DNA of 40,793 nucleotides from a virus. Shown here piece by piece: positions 1-7,353 of the stretch. Every line of letters starts with the position of its first letter. The first letter of the stretch is position 1. The position numbers and the translations under genes were made by a program. The stretch spans positions 1 to 40,793 of IMG/VR virus record IMGVR_UViG_3300029914_000063, one strand, 5' to 3'. The notes beneath the pieces were generated by a model. The model did no database searches. It was not told the DNA's origin and saw only the letters and a program-made list of their open reading frames with translations.

Positions 1-761
1 GGGCCGGTTGCTCCGGATGCGCCGGGTCCGGTGGGACCAGTGAGACCCGTCGTGCCCGTCGCGCCTACGGCGCCTGTAACGCCGACAGGTCCAGTGACAC
101 CGACAGGTCCCGTGGGGCCTTCGGCGCCAGTCGGGCCGATTGCACCCGTGGCGCCTTGCTGCGCCATGAGCGACCAGTAAGTCGTCCAGCTTGCGCCAAC
201 GCCGGGTTCAGTCGTCGAACTCGACGTGTTCCCAAGCTTGCAGTAGTAGCTGGAGCCGCCGTTTGAGACGGCGGCGTTGATCGCGTAGACGGTGTCCGTG
301 AGCCAGTCTGAGCGCCAATCGATGACCGGGCCAGTGACGCCGGCGGGACCGGTGACACCCGCGGGGCCGCTCGCTCCCGAAGGACCGGTCGAACCGCTGG
401 CGCCGGAAGCGCCCATGACGCCGGTTGGGCCTGTCGTACCTTGAGCGCCGGTCGGGCCGACGGAGCCCGTGGGTCCAACAGGTCCTGTGGGACCACTTGC
501 GCCGGAAGCGCCAGTCGAAGCGAGAAGACTCCACTTCGTCGTCCAGCTTGCGCCGACGCCGGGCTGCGTCGTAGAACCCGAAGTGTGTGCAGCGGTGCAG
601 ATGTAACTCGAGCCGTCGAGCGAGACTGCGTCGTTGAGGAGATAAGCGGTGGCGGTGAGCCAGACATCACGCCAGTTTGTCGAGCCGCCCGCGGGGCCGG
701 TGGGGCCGGTGACGCCGATCGGGCCGGTAGAGCCGACAACTTGAAGGATAACGCTCGTCAT
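1..761 (-). CDS. Collagen-like tail fibre protein, 3' end missing
   Basis: The frame opens with ATG at 761 and stays open through 253 codons to the left edge, so the C-terminus lies outside the window. After a short start (MTSVILQVVGSTG) the protein is Gly-X-Y collagen repeat (GPTG, GATG, GASG) interrupted twice, near residues 27-75 and 130-180, by a Trp-rich module of the form W-x3-W-L...Y...A-V-x6-S-Y-C...S...P-G-V-G-A-S-W. That module resembles the small carbohydrate-binding folds (CBM5/12 type) common in phage and chitinase proteins. Collagen-like phage proteins are usually trimeric fibres or fibre linkers, so a host-surface adhesin is likely. It is the last gene of the leftward late block and has its own promoter/operator 31 nt upstream. 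Collagen repeats are certain; the carbohydrate role is inference. Confidence 0.85.
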   Translation of the reverse strand, partial: MTSVILQVVGSTGPIGVTGPTGPAGGSTNWRDVWLTATAYLLNDAVSLDGSSYICTAAHTSGSTTQPGVGASWTTKWSLLASTGASGASGPTGPVGPTGSVGPTGAQGTTGPTGVMGASGASGSTGPSGASGPAGVTGPAGVTGPVIDWRSDWLTDTVYAINAAVSNGGSSYYCKLGNTSSSTTEPGVGASWTTYWSLMAQQGATGAIGPTGAEGPTGPVGVTGPVGVTGAVGATGTTGLTGPTGPGASGATG

Positions 762-786
762 CTGCCCATGGTCCTAGAGAAACCCC

Positions 787-815
787 AGAGTAAGTCAAAA
801 CTGATTGATATTCAA
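787..815 (-). promoter_or_regulatory. Promoter with 14-bp operator in its spacer, upstream of the fibre gene
   Basis: Read on the minus strand: TTGAAT (815-810), a 17-bp spacer, then TACTCT (792-787). The last 14 bp of the spacer are the site AATCAGTTTTGACT (806-793), which abuts the -10 box. The start codon at 761 is 31 nt from the site. The -10 is weak by sigma-70 standards, but the same site-TACTCT arrangement recurs at 5534-5562. The -35 overlaps the stop codon of the upstream gene. Confidence 0.55.
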
Positions 816-2689
816 GCTCGCCATTTTCCCTTCTGGAAAGTCACGAGGCTGCGCTTGTCGTTCGGGTAGTGAATGATGTCGGCCGTAGCCCAGCTCGACG
901 GGCCAAGATTGTAGCCGTGATGCAAATTCATCCCGCCGGCGCCATAGACGCCGTCGTTAATCGAGGGCGAGTGCTTATCGCCGACAGACATTTTCCGACC
1001 CATCTTCGCGTAGCCCATCATGGTCGCGCGGGTGCCGTTCGACCCACGAAAGCCGTGATGACCGCACTCGATCCCGCCAATCAGGTAGGAATAGCCGTCA
1101 TAGGCCCACTCGACGTGGTCGACGCTCTTGCCCATCAGATCGCGCAGGGCGTATTCGAGCAGCGCGAACCGTTCTGGCTCCTTGTAGGCGTCGAGCGCCT
1201 TGGCGACTCGATAGCGATTGTTCGCCATCGCCGCCTCGAGTTTTAGACCGAATGAAAGATTGATGCCGTCATTCCGATAGCGCCCCTCTTTGATGTAGCG
1301 ATTGAGGGCGAGATCGTGATTCGATTCGACGTTGACGATCTTGAGACCGGGTCGTTTGAGCGCGGCGTAGAAGGCGCCGAGGTTCTCGACCTCCGTCTGA
1401 ACCGACGAGCGGCCGCGCACCGCCAGCTCATAGGCGGCATGGCCGTCGTCTGCCCTGTGATGGTTGCCGATCTCCTGATCGTGCCCGTCATGAATGAAGA
1501 TCGTCTCCGGCTTCAGAACGTCGAGGATCGACTGATTCCAGATGTGCTTGTTCGTACGAACGTCGAGACCGAAGTTGCCGCGCGCGTTCGCCGGGTCGAG
1601 CTTGGCGTGATGCAGGTCGCCGAAGACGATCGCCTTGACCGTGTGACCGGTCTCGACCAGGCCGTCATGCACGAAGATGTTGAGGTCGTAGAAACTTCCA
1701 TCCTCGCTGGCGTTGAGCTGCCGGCAGAAGACATCGCCATCTTCGTCGAACTCGACCAGCGTCGCGCCGATGACATGGTGAAAGATCGACTTTGAGCCGG
1801 CTTTCCGGGCGATCACCTTGGGGCGCGTGACGGCGCCGGAGGTCATGATCTGATAGGCTTGAACGCCCGGATCGGTCGACGGGATGCTTTCGAGCGCGAG
1901 CTTGGAATGCGGGAAGACTGCCCAGCGGCTGCGGCTGTATGTGGCGAGACCGGAGAGCGGCCGATCGGCGGTCGGCAGCGTGTTCATTTCGCCGCAGAAG
2001 ACGAAGTTATCGCCGATGGCGAGCTGACCGAAGCACAGATGCGGCGTCAGTTCATTGGCGTAGGAGCGCGAGATCGGGTTGTTCTCGCTCCACCACTGCG
2101 TCTCATAGGTCCATGGGCCGACGATGATCTCGGCGCCGATCGCCGTGGCGTAGGCTTGAAGATTGATCCAGAACTCGGCGTGAAGCGGCGCGTCGTTCTG
2201 AGCGCCGGCGAAGATGAACTTGCGATCGCGGCAGTCGGCGATCGGCGCGACCCGGAGGGTGTCTGAGATCCAGGTGCGCGGGGTGCCCTCGATCATTTCA
2301 TAGACGCCAGTATCGCGGTCATAGCGCTCGGAGAGATAGCTGTCGACGATGATCGCTTCGGGATTGATGACGGGATAGTCAGAGCGCTGCAACAGCGTTG
2401 TGATCTCTGCGTTCAGTCGCGTAGCGCGCGCTTTGGCATGATCTTGGGCGGTGAGCTCGGGCGCTTCTTCTGTCTTGACCTCGACATCCTTCTCACGCGA
2501 CCGGGTGACGATCAGCGGCAGGCTCATGCCCGCCTCGAGGAGCTGACGATGCGTCGCGGCGCGGTTGATCACCGATTTGCGGGAGAGGCCGAGAGCTGCC
2601 GCAACATGCGCGATAGTCGGGCAATCATCGAGATCGTTGTACGCGGCGATGAACTCGTCCATCTTCGGGACAGATTGGAAACCCACCAT
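812..2689 (-). CDS. Metallophosphoesterase-like phage protein with N-terminal HTH
   Basis: A 625-residue protein. Residues about 22-45 (TIAHVAAALGLSRKSVINRA) form a helix-turn-helix. The C-terminal half carries calcineurin-type phosphoesterase signatures in order: GDLHH (357-361), HDGHD (400-404), ESNHD (455-459, the usual GNHD/E position), CGHHG (542-546) and GDKHSP (570-575, where GHxH is usual). The middle 110-340 is not recognised. A phage metallophosphoesterase of similar size is the T5 pre-early A1 DNA-transfer/host-DNA-degradation protein, which is a possible but unproven relationship. HTH plus phosphoesterase suggests a DNA-directed nuclease or phosphatase. It sits between the spanins and the fibre gene, 81 nt after the o-spanin stop. 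ATG at 2689 is preceded by GAGAGA. Confidence 0.6.
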   Translation of the reverse strand: MVGFQSVPKMDEFIAAYNDLDDCPTIAHVAAALGLSRKSVINRAATHRQLLEAGMSLPLIVTRSREKDVEVKTEEAPELTAQDHAKARATRLNAEITTLLQRSDYPVINPEAIIVDSYLSERYDRDTGVYEMIEGTPRTWISDTLRVAPIADCRDRKFIFAGAQNDAPLHAEFWINLQAYATAIGAEIIVGPWTYETQWWSENNPISRSYANELTPHLCFGQLAIGDNFVFCGEMNTLPTADRPLSGLATYSRSRWAVFPHSKLALESIPSTDPGVQAYQIMTSGAVTRPKVIARKAGSKSIFHHVIGATLVEFDEDGDVFCRQLNASEDGSFYDLNIFVHDGLVETGHTVKAIVFGDLHHAKLDPANARGNFGLDVRTNKHIWNQSILDVLKPETIFIHDGHDQEIGNHHRADDGHAAYELAVRGRSSVQTEVENLGAFYAALKRPGLKIVNVESNHDLALNRYIKEGRYRNDGINLSFGLKLEAAMANNRYRVAKALDAYKEPERFALLEYALRDLMGKSVDHVEWAYDGYSYLIGGIECGHHGFRGSNGTRATMMGYAKMGRKMSVGDKHSPSINDGVYGAGGMNLHHGYNLGPSSWATADIIHYPNDKRSLVTFQKGKWRA

Positions 2690-2752
2690 GAATCAGTTCT
2701 CTCTGCTGCGCTGGAACCGCTTGAAAGCGATCCCTTCTAATATAGCAAGATC

Positions 2753-2766
2753 AGTCAACGTTGACT
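2753..2766 (-). promoter_or_regulatory. Operator-family site, perfect palindrome AGTCAACGTTGACT
   Basis: A perfect two-fold symmetric copy of the recurring 14-bp site, placed 5 nt after the o-spanin stop and 63 nt before the phosphoesterase start. On the minus strand it is followed directly by GATCTT (one change from the TATCTT found at other sites) and 8 nt later by TATATT (2744-2739), so a promoter is likely here, although no good -35 at standard spacing is evident. Confidence 0.6.
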
Positions 2767-2770
2767 GGAA

Positions 2771-3097
2771 TCATTGGAGTTTCGTCCGTTTCATAGCGGC
2801 AGTCGCCTTCTCGTAGTAGTTTACGATGTTGCTCATCCGCAGCATCCAGCTTGCCACTTGGACGTCGTTCTGGAGGGCGAGCTTCTCGTCGCCCATCGAC
2901 ACGCAGGCCATTGTGCCGCAGAGACCCCAGTGAATGCGCGAGAGCTTGACCGGCGCCGGGCGAGCCGGCTGCGCGATCGCGATAGGCTCAACGCTTAACT
3001 GGACGGGCGGCGCCGGAGGCTGACTCGAGCAGGCTGTCAACAGCGTCATTGTCGCGATTGATAGCGTCAATCGCCTTGACCATTTCAGGATCGACAT
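2771..3097 (-). CDS. Outer-membrane spanin (Rz1-like lipoprotein)
   Basis: A 108-residue protein starting at ATG 3097, chosen because AAGGA lies 8 nt upstream. The frame extends further up but that part is Arg-rich out-of-frame spanin sequence. The N-terminus is a lipoprotein signal: basic start, hydrophobic LTLSIATMTLLTAC with lipobox Leu-Thr-Ala-Cys near residue 22, then a Pro-rich stretch (SSQPPAPPVQ) typical of o-spanins. It overlaps the end of the i-spanin gene in another frame, the classic nested Rz/Rz1 arrangement, and follows endolysin and holin-like genes. Its role would be joining the i-spanin across the periplasm to fuse inner and outer membranes at lysis. The C-terminal part is longer than in lambda Rz1 and is not recognised. 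Confidence 0.75.
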   Translation of the reverse strand: MSILKWSRRLTLSIATMTLLTACSSQPPAPPVQLSVEPIAIAQPARPAPVKLSRIHWGLCGTMACVSMGDEKLALQNDVQVASWMLRMSNIVNYYEKATAAMKRTKLQ

Positions 3098-3443
3098 TTG
3101 CATCTTCCTTCTTTGCTGGCGTGATTGGCGGCTTCGGCTCAGTGATGGTTTGGATCTGCGTCTGAACATCAGCCGCTTGGCTAGACGCCGCCGCATCGGA
3201 ATTCACGAGCCCCACAAGGGCGCCCGCCTGCGATCGCGCCTGCTGGCGCTGAATCTCCGAGGACTGCGCCTGATACTGCGTGACGACCTCTGCCCTGGCA
3301 GCGATCTGCGCCTGTGCAATCAGTCGGTTCTGAGTGGTTTCGAGGTACATATAGAGAGCGAAGATCACGCCGGCGAGCGCCAGAAGCGCGACACCGATGG
3401 CGATAAGACGCGGAACGAGAGTGGTGGGCCAAAGACTGAGCAT
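2988..3443 (-). CDS. Inner-membrane spanin (Rz-like)
   Basis: A 151-residue protein from ATG 3443, with AGGA 4 nt upstream inside the holin-like stop region. Residues about 9-32 (VPRLIAIGVALLALAGVIFALYMY) are one N-terminal transmembrane helix; the rest is periplasmic, Gln/Ala-rich and probably coiled coil up to about residue 75, then an acidic tail. This is the i-spanin topology. Its 3' part overlaps the lipoprotein gene by 110 nt. It works with the o-spanin at 2771-3097 in the last step of lysis of a Gram-negative host. Assigned from topology and position; sequence similarity to lambda Rz is not obvious. Confidence 0.75.
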   Translation of the reverse strand: MLSLWPTTLVPRLIAIGVALLALAGVIFALYMYLETTQNRLIAQAQIAARAEVVTQYQAQSSEIQRQQARSQAGALVGLVNSDAAASSQAADVQTQIQTITEPKPPITPAKKEDANVDPEMVKAIDAINRDNDAVDSLLESASGAARPVKR

Positions 3444-3450
3444 TAGATCC

Positions 3451-3807
3451 TCACGGCATGGGCGGGGGTTGCGGCTTCTCAGCCGTCGGCGGAGCTTCCG
3501 GGATCGGCGAGCGACGCCAGGCCGGGCTCTGATAGGAGTTGTCGTCGTAGGAGCTCGACCCGTAGTTGTTGCGGCGGTTGTTGTCGTCCCAGACCGCGCC
3601 AAAGATGTAGGCGGTGAGCAGCGTGACGCCGGAACCGGATAGAGCGATGAAGGCTTGATCGTATAGAGCGTTGTCGATGCCGCGAACGAGGATCGCAGTC
3701 ATCGCGACGCCCATCCAGATCAGGGTTGCGAAGAGCACGCGCCGACGATTCTTCCAGTTGTCCTCAACCGGAATCATCTCGATCGGCTGCGCGCCCGCCT
3801 GGCCCAT
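3451..3807 (-). CDS. Holin-like membrane protein
   Basis: A 118-residue protein from ATG 3807, which overlaps the endolysin stop as TAATG, so translation is probably coupled. Two hydrophobic helices are visible at about 23-41 (VLFATLIWMGVAMTAILV) and 52-71 (AFIALSGSGVTLLTAYIFGA), followed by a hydrophilic, Asn/Tyr/Ser-rich and then Pro-rich tail. Size, two helices and position directly after the endolysin and before the spanins fit a class II-like holin. The alternative is an unrelated phage membrane protein; the 4400-4771 product is the other holin candidate. Confidence 0.6.
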   Translation of the reverse strand: MGQAGAQPIEMIPVEDNWKNRRRVLFATLIWMGVAMTAILVRGIDNALYDQAFIALSGSGVTLLTAYIFGAVWDDNNRRNNYGSSSYDDNSYQSPAWRRSPIPEAPPTAEKPQPPPMP

Positions 3808-4385
3808 TACGGAGCCTGCGCGGCGTCGAGAAAGGCGTCGTGATAGTCGGCGATCTTCTCGGCGCAGTCGGTGCCATTGATGATGCGGCGCGCGTTGACC
3901 GGGTCGTCGTTCGTCGCGCTGAAATAGCCGCCGAGCTTGGCGCCGGTGAACCAACCTTCGATCATCCCCATGATCATGATCGCCGCGGCGATGTCGGGGC
4001 GCTCGGCCAGTTCCGGGTTCGCTTCGAGATTGTCGTTTGCGTCGAGGACGCCGAGTTCGCGCAGCCGTTTGGTGGCGTGCGCGTAGTTGGCCTCCCAGGT
4101 GAGCTGAACGTCGCCGCGACCGAAATACGCCTGGTGCCAGGGGCCAGTCGGCACTCCGTAGGAATGGCCCCTGCCCTGCCCATACTCGTCGATCGGCTGC
4201 ATGGTCGCGGCCGTCTCGTGATAGGCCGTCGCAAGGCTGTAGCAGACGAAGCGCACGTCGGCGGCCGGGACCCAGTGCTCCCAAGCATCCAGAATCGCCT
4301 GCATCCCGTCGACCTGGCCTTGGCCTAGATTGCCGGCGAACAAGGAAGCGCGAATGGAGGGGAAGAACTTGTCGCGATCAATCAC
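3807..4385 (-). CDS. Endolysin, GH19 chitinase/lysozyme-like
   Basis: A 192-residue protein from GTG 4385, with AAGGA 7 nt upstream. The family signature is clear: A-Y-H-E-T-A near residues 55-60 supplies the catalytic Glu, followed by M-x-P-x2-E-Y and the substrate-cleft motif Y-F-G-R-G-D-V-Q-L-T-W-x2-N-Y near 85-100. GH19-type endolysins cleave the peptidoglycan glycan backbone. No signal peptide is seen, so export would depend on the holin-like product of the next gene, whose start codon overlaps this stop. The full family length is present with no separate binding domain. Confidence 0.9.
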   Translation of the reverse strand: MIDRDKFFPSIRASLFAGNLGQGQVDGMQAILDAWEHWVPAADVRFVCYSLATAYHETAATMQPIDEYGQGRGHSYGVPTGPWHQAYFGRGDVQLTWEANYAHATKRLRELGVLDANDNLEANPELAERPDIAAAIMIMGMIEGWFTGAKLGGYFSATNDDPVNARRIINGTDCAEKIADYHDAFLDAAQAP

Positions 4386-4399
4386 GGATCTATCCTTGG

Positions 4400-4771
4400 T
4401 TAGTCGTGCTGACGTTGCTCGAATGCGCGGTCCAGGCGGGCGCCCAAATCGCGGATTGCCGTGGTGACGCCATCGATTGCAGAGAAGAGCCGCGCCTCTA
4501 CTTGTCGCAGCGTGTCGGCGTTGACGTATCGCGTGGCGACTTCGAGTTTGTGCTCGGTGAGCTCGCGGCTGACGACGGCGAGAGCCTTTTCGGTCTCCGC
4601 GGTCTTCTTGGCGGATTCAGCGAACCCGACTTCGGTCTTCGCCCGCTCTTTGACGCCGTTGATGTAGGCCGATGCCGCTGAGCCAAGCGCGATGATCATC
4701 GCGACCGTCCCGAGAATCTGGCTGTAGGTGGGAAACCAACCGGACGAAGCCGGGCCGAAATCGGGGGTCAT
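4400..4771 (-). CDS. Membrane-anchored coiled-coil protein, possible second holin/antiholin
   Basis: A 123-residue protein with one transmembrane helix at about 17-36 (SQILGTVAMIIALGSAASAY), then a long charged amphipathic stretch (Lys/Glu/Ala-rich, residues 40-120) predicted as coiled coil. It is the first gene of the lysis block, 14 nt before the endolysin start and 30 nt after an operator-family site. Position makes a lysis role likely (pinholin, antiholin or lysis regulator), but the function is not demonstrated by sequence. Confidence 0.55.
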   Translation of the reverse strand: MTPDFGPASSGWFPTYSQILGTVAMIIALGSAASAYINGVKERAKTEVGFAESAKKTAETEKALAVVSRELTEHKLEVATRYVNADTLRQVEARLFSAIDGVTTAIRDLGARLDRAFEQRQHD

Positions 4772-4794
4772 CAGATTAAGGTCCGCTTCGAGCT

Positions 4795-4815
4795 AGAGCA
4801 CAATCAATGTTGATT
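4795..4815 (-). promoter_or_regulatory. Operator-family site before the lysis cassette
   Basis: AATCAATGTTGATT (4802-4815) lies 30 nt upstream of the 4771 start, the usual distance in this genome. On the minus strand TATGAT ends 1 nt before the site, and TGCTCT (4800-4795) follows 1 nt after it, resembling the TACTCT that abuts other sites. Both are possible -10 elements; no strong -35 is visible for either. Confidence 0.5.
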
Positions 4816-4848
4816 GATCATACCAGCCGAAAGTGAAAAAGGGAACTG

Positions 4849-5511
4849 TTAAGCTAGCACCGCCGAATCGTCCGACAGTCGGCGCCAGGCGCCGTTCGAA
4901 TAGACGACGAGAACGCCGGTGCCAGCGCCGACGCCCTCGCCCGTCTTGCGGCCGTTTGTTGCGAAGGCGACACCGCCAACGACGCCGGCCGGAAGCGCCG
5001 ACACCAGGCATCGCATCGTCAGAAGCAGAGCATTGGAAGTCAGAGCGGTAAAGGTGCCCGCCGCCGGCGTGACGCTGCCGATGACGACGCCGTCCATGAC
5101 ACCGCCGAGACTGGCCGCGCTGATGATCACGACACCCGAGACCGACACGTCGCCCTGAAGAACGCTGGAAATCGGGGAAAGCGCGACGAGCGCCGCGTCG
5201 ATCTGAAGAAGCGACTGAGCGATGAGGCTCGAAGTGTCGATGTCGCCGAACGCTGGCGTTGGGAAGGCGTTGGTCGGCGTGAAGTCGCGCTGAATGGCGT
5301 TTTGCTGCGCCGTCTTAGTCGTGCCGACATAATTGGTGGTCAGCGTGATCTGTATGTCGGAGTCGACGCTGAGAATCTTGTACCAGACGCCCTCTCCCTG
5401 AATCTCGAACAGGTCGTTCGCGGTAACATTGGCCGCCCACTGCGTTCCCGCGCCAGCGACGACAGGGGATCCATTGGTGACGTTGACGGTGCCGAGACGA
5501 TACTGAGCCAT
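4849..5511 (-). CDS. Tail-associated structural protein with duplicated N-terminal module
   Basis: A 220-residue protein from ATG 5511 with GGAAGGG upstream. Residues 1-90 form a small beta-rich module (G-T-V-x-V-x-N-G-S-x-V...S-V-D-S-D-I-Q-I-T...D-F-T-P-T) shared with the next upstream gene at 5571-5915. The C-terminus (N-G-R-K-x-G-E-G-x-G-A-G-T-G-V-L-V-V-Y-S-N-G-A-W) matches the end seen in many phage structural and fibre proteins, which often close a beta-sandwich domain. It lies between tail-tip genes and the lysis cassette. Probably a tail-tip or fibre accessory protein; the exact role is unknown. Confidence 0.6.
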   Translation of the reverse strand: MAQYRLGTVNVTNGSPVVAGAGTQWAANVTANDLFEIQGEGVWYKILSVDSDIQITLTTNYVGTTKTAQQNAIQRDFTPTNAFPTPAFGDIDTSSLIAQSLLQIDAALVALSPISSVLQGDVSVSGVVIISAASLGGVMDGVVIGSVTPAAGTFTALTSNALLLTMRCLVSALPAGVVGGVAFATNGRKTGEGVGAGTGVLVVYSNGAWRRLSDDSAVLA

Positions 5512-5533
5512 GAATGCCCTTCCTGCTTCCGCA

Positions 5534-5562
5534 AGAGTAAGTCAAAACTGAATGATTCTCTA
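5534..5562 (-). promoter_or_regulatory. Promoter with operator in its spacer
   Basis: Minus strand: TAGAGA (5562-5557), 17-bp spacer, TACTCT (5539-5534). The spacer ends with ATTCAGTTTTGACT (5553-5540), one mismatch from consensus, abutting the -10. The start codon at 5511 is 28 nt from the site. The stretch from the site through the -10 is nearly identical to that at 787-806. Confidence 0.5.
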
Positions 5563-5570
5563 CCGCAAAA

Positions 5571-5915
5571 TTAGGTGAGCGGCATTTCCAGATCGAGAAT
5601 CTTCAGGCCGCGATTGATCAGCGCCTGCGAATTGAGATGGTTGCGGCCCGGCATCGGTAGATTGAGCGTGGGTGTGAAGTCGGTGGCGATCGCATAGACC
5701 AGCCCGAACAGAGTGTTTCCGGTCGGGCCGGGGATCGTCTCGAACACGGTCAGTTGGAGGTCGCTGTCGACCGACTTGATATGAAAGATCTGTTTGAGGC
5801 CGGGGATCGAGACGAATTGACCGACCTTTGCATTGGCGAGAAAGGCCGTGCCGTCGCCTTTGATCGTGCTGGTGTTGCAGACGAGTCCAATCGTGCCATC
5901 GGTGTATGCGGCCAT
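5571..5915 (-). CDS. Small tail-associated protein, paralogue of the 4849-5511 N-terminus
   Basis: A 114-residue protein from ATG 5915 with GGAGAAAG upstream. It shares the pattern D-G-T-x-G...G-D-G-T-x-F-x-A-N...I-K-S-V-D-S-D-x-Q-L-T and D-F-T-P-T-x-N-x-P with the next gene downstream, so the two are tandem paralogues, this one lacking the C-terminal domain. It is only 22 nt downstream of the preceding gene, so probably co-transcribed with the tip genes. Function unknown beyond likely virion association. Confidence 0.55.
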   Translation of the reverse strand: MAAYTDGTIGLVCNTSTIKGDGTAFLANAKVGQFVSIPGLKQIFHIKSVDSDLQLTVFETIPGPTGNTLFGLVYAIATDFTPTLNLPMPGRNHLNSQALINRGLKILDLEMPLT

Positions 5916-5937
5916 CGACTTTCTCCAAGATTATCGG

Positions 5938-6447
5938 TCAAAGACCATAGGTGCGGAAGGCGTAAGCCTGTGGCGACGTCCACGACGTTGGATTTGCGAA
6001 GTTGATGACAGACAGAAACAGGAAGATATAACTCGTCGTAGCGAAGAAGCCTGAGTTCGCGCCTGTGCCACGTGGCGTAATTACACCGCCGGATGTAACA
6101 TAGGTCACAGTTCCACTGTTATAGCTGGCGACCCAATCATCCGTTGCTGGATCTTGATAGGAAGCGAAGACGAGCGGGATATAGGCGTAGGGCGTGGCAA
6201 AGTTATACTGATAAGAATAGTAATAGGCGGATTTCACATAAGAAGCATTAGGTGGATTGTAGCTGACCGGCCCAGAAAAGGACGACCACGGAATTTGTTG
6301 CGCAACGGACGCCCCGCCGTAGCGAGACCCGTAAGCGTCGAAAATAACATCAGCCTGGTTAGTCGGGGATACCGCGCTATCTCCAGAACTAGTGGAGCGC
6401 ATAACTCCTGCACTCGGGTCGATGTAAAACTGGGTCGTCAAAGTCAT
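5938..6447 (-). CDS. Hypothetical tail-tip accessory protein
   Basis: A 169-residue protein rich in Tyr, Ser, Thr and aromatic residues, as in beta-structured virion proteins. The segment S-P-T-N-Q-A-D-V-I-F-D-A-Y and the Y-A-Y-I-P-L-V-F pattern are echoed in the longer upstream neighbour (D-P-T-N-I-I-F-D-S-D; L-G-Y-I-P-F-V-F), so it looks like a shorter relative. It starts 3 nt after the upstream stop. Its base composition is visibly more AT-rich than that of the capsid genes. No known family recognised. Confidence 0.5.
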   Translation of the reverse strand: MTLTTQFYIDPSAGVMRSTSSGDSAVSPTNQADVIFDAYGSRYGGASVAQQIPWSSFSGPVSYNPPNASYVKSAYYYSYQYNFATPYAYIPLVFASYQDPATDDWVASYNSGTVTYVTSGGVITPRGTGANSGFFATTSYIFLFLSVINFANPTSWTSPQAYAFRTYGL

Positions 6448-6450
6448 AGC

Positions 6451-7350
6451 CTAATGCCATTTATTCTTCATAATAAAGATTGAGGTTGGAGCGATAGCGA
6501 GCGTCTTGCCCGCGCTGCTGTAGCCGCTACCGCGCCCAACAACGTAAACACGTTGATCGTCAACATAGATGTTTGGGGATGCCAAGGCAGATACACGAAA
6601 ATCGGGGTACGAGATCGAGAACACGAAGGGGATATACCCGAGACTGTGCTTGTATGAATATATGTAGTCTGCGACCTTATTATACGTTGGCGTCACGCCG
6701 GGTGCATTATATTGGTTCCAATTCTGCACCCAGCCCAGCGATGAGACCGTCTCCGAATGAAGCGGTCGGCCAAGCACAGGCCCTAGTGACGCCGGCGGGA
6801 TCAGAAAATCCCAGACATTCGTCGAGCTGATCAAGCGTCCAGGCTTCGATACGACTGGGCCACTGGCGTCCCACTTCATCCATGTGGTTCCCGCGCGAGA
6901 TCCTGCCAGCGCGGTGGGATCGGCGAAGAAGACGGCCCATAGGCCCGTCGAAACATTCCCCATGGCCGGGAGAGACATGCTCGATTCCGACACTGCGAAC
7001 CCGCTGGAAAGCTGATACGCGGTCTGCAAATCTTCCCACAGAGTCGTTCCGTAGTAGTTGTAGGGTAGCGGATGGCTTGAACTGTATGCCGGAAGATCAG
7101 GTACATAGAAAGCGCCGGCGACGAACGGCAAGAAAGGCAGCGTGGGAAAACTGACGGTCGTAATAGCAGTGGGCGATAGAACCGCCGTCCCGTAGTAGCC
7201 CGCGGCTGTGCTCAGCAACTCTGGCCAGTCAGAATCGAAGATGATGTTGGTCGGATCAGTCGGCGCCGGGTCGGCATCGAAGCCAGGCGCGACGACGCGA
7301 AAGCGGTGCCCCCCATCCGAGAAATATCCCGCCTTGACGCTGATGGTCAT
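6451..7350 (-). CDS. Hypothetical tail-tip accessory protein
   Basis: A 299-residue protein beginning 3 nt after the J-like stop, so translationally linked to the tip protein. It is rich in aromatic and small residues with no membrane helix or repeat. It shares short motifs with the next gene (T-N-I-I-F-D, Y-I-P-F-V-F), suggesting gene duplication. Genes in this position after J in lambda-like tails often encode tip attachments or host-range accessory proteins; that role is inferred from place only. Confidence 0.5.
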   Translation of the reverse strand: MTISVKAGYFSDGGHRFRVVAPGFDADPAPTDPTNIIFDSDWPELLSTAAGYYGTAVLSPTAITTVSFPTLPFLPFVAGAFYVPDLPAYSSSHPLPYNYYGTTLWEDLQTAYQLSSGFAVSESSMSLPAMGNVSTGLWAVFFADPTALAGSRAGTTWMKWDASGPVVSKPGRLISSTNVWDFLIPPASLGPVLGRPLHSETVSSLGWVQNWNQYNAPGVTPTYNKVADYIYSYKHSLGYIPFVFSISYPDFRVSALASPNIYVDDQRVYVVGRGSGYSSAGKTLAIAPTSIFIMKNKWH

Positions 7351-7353
7351 AGA

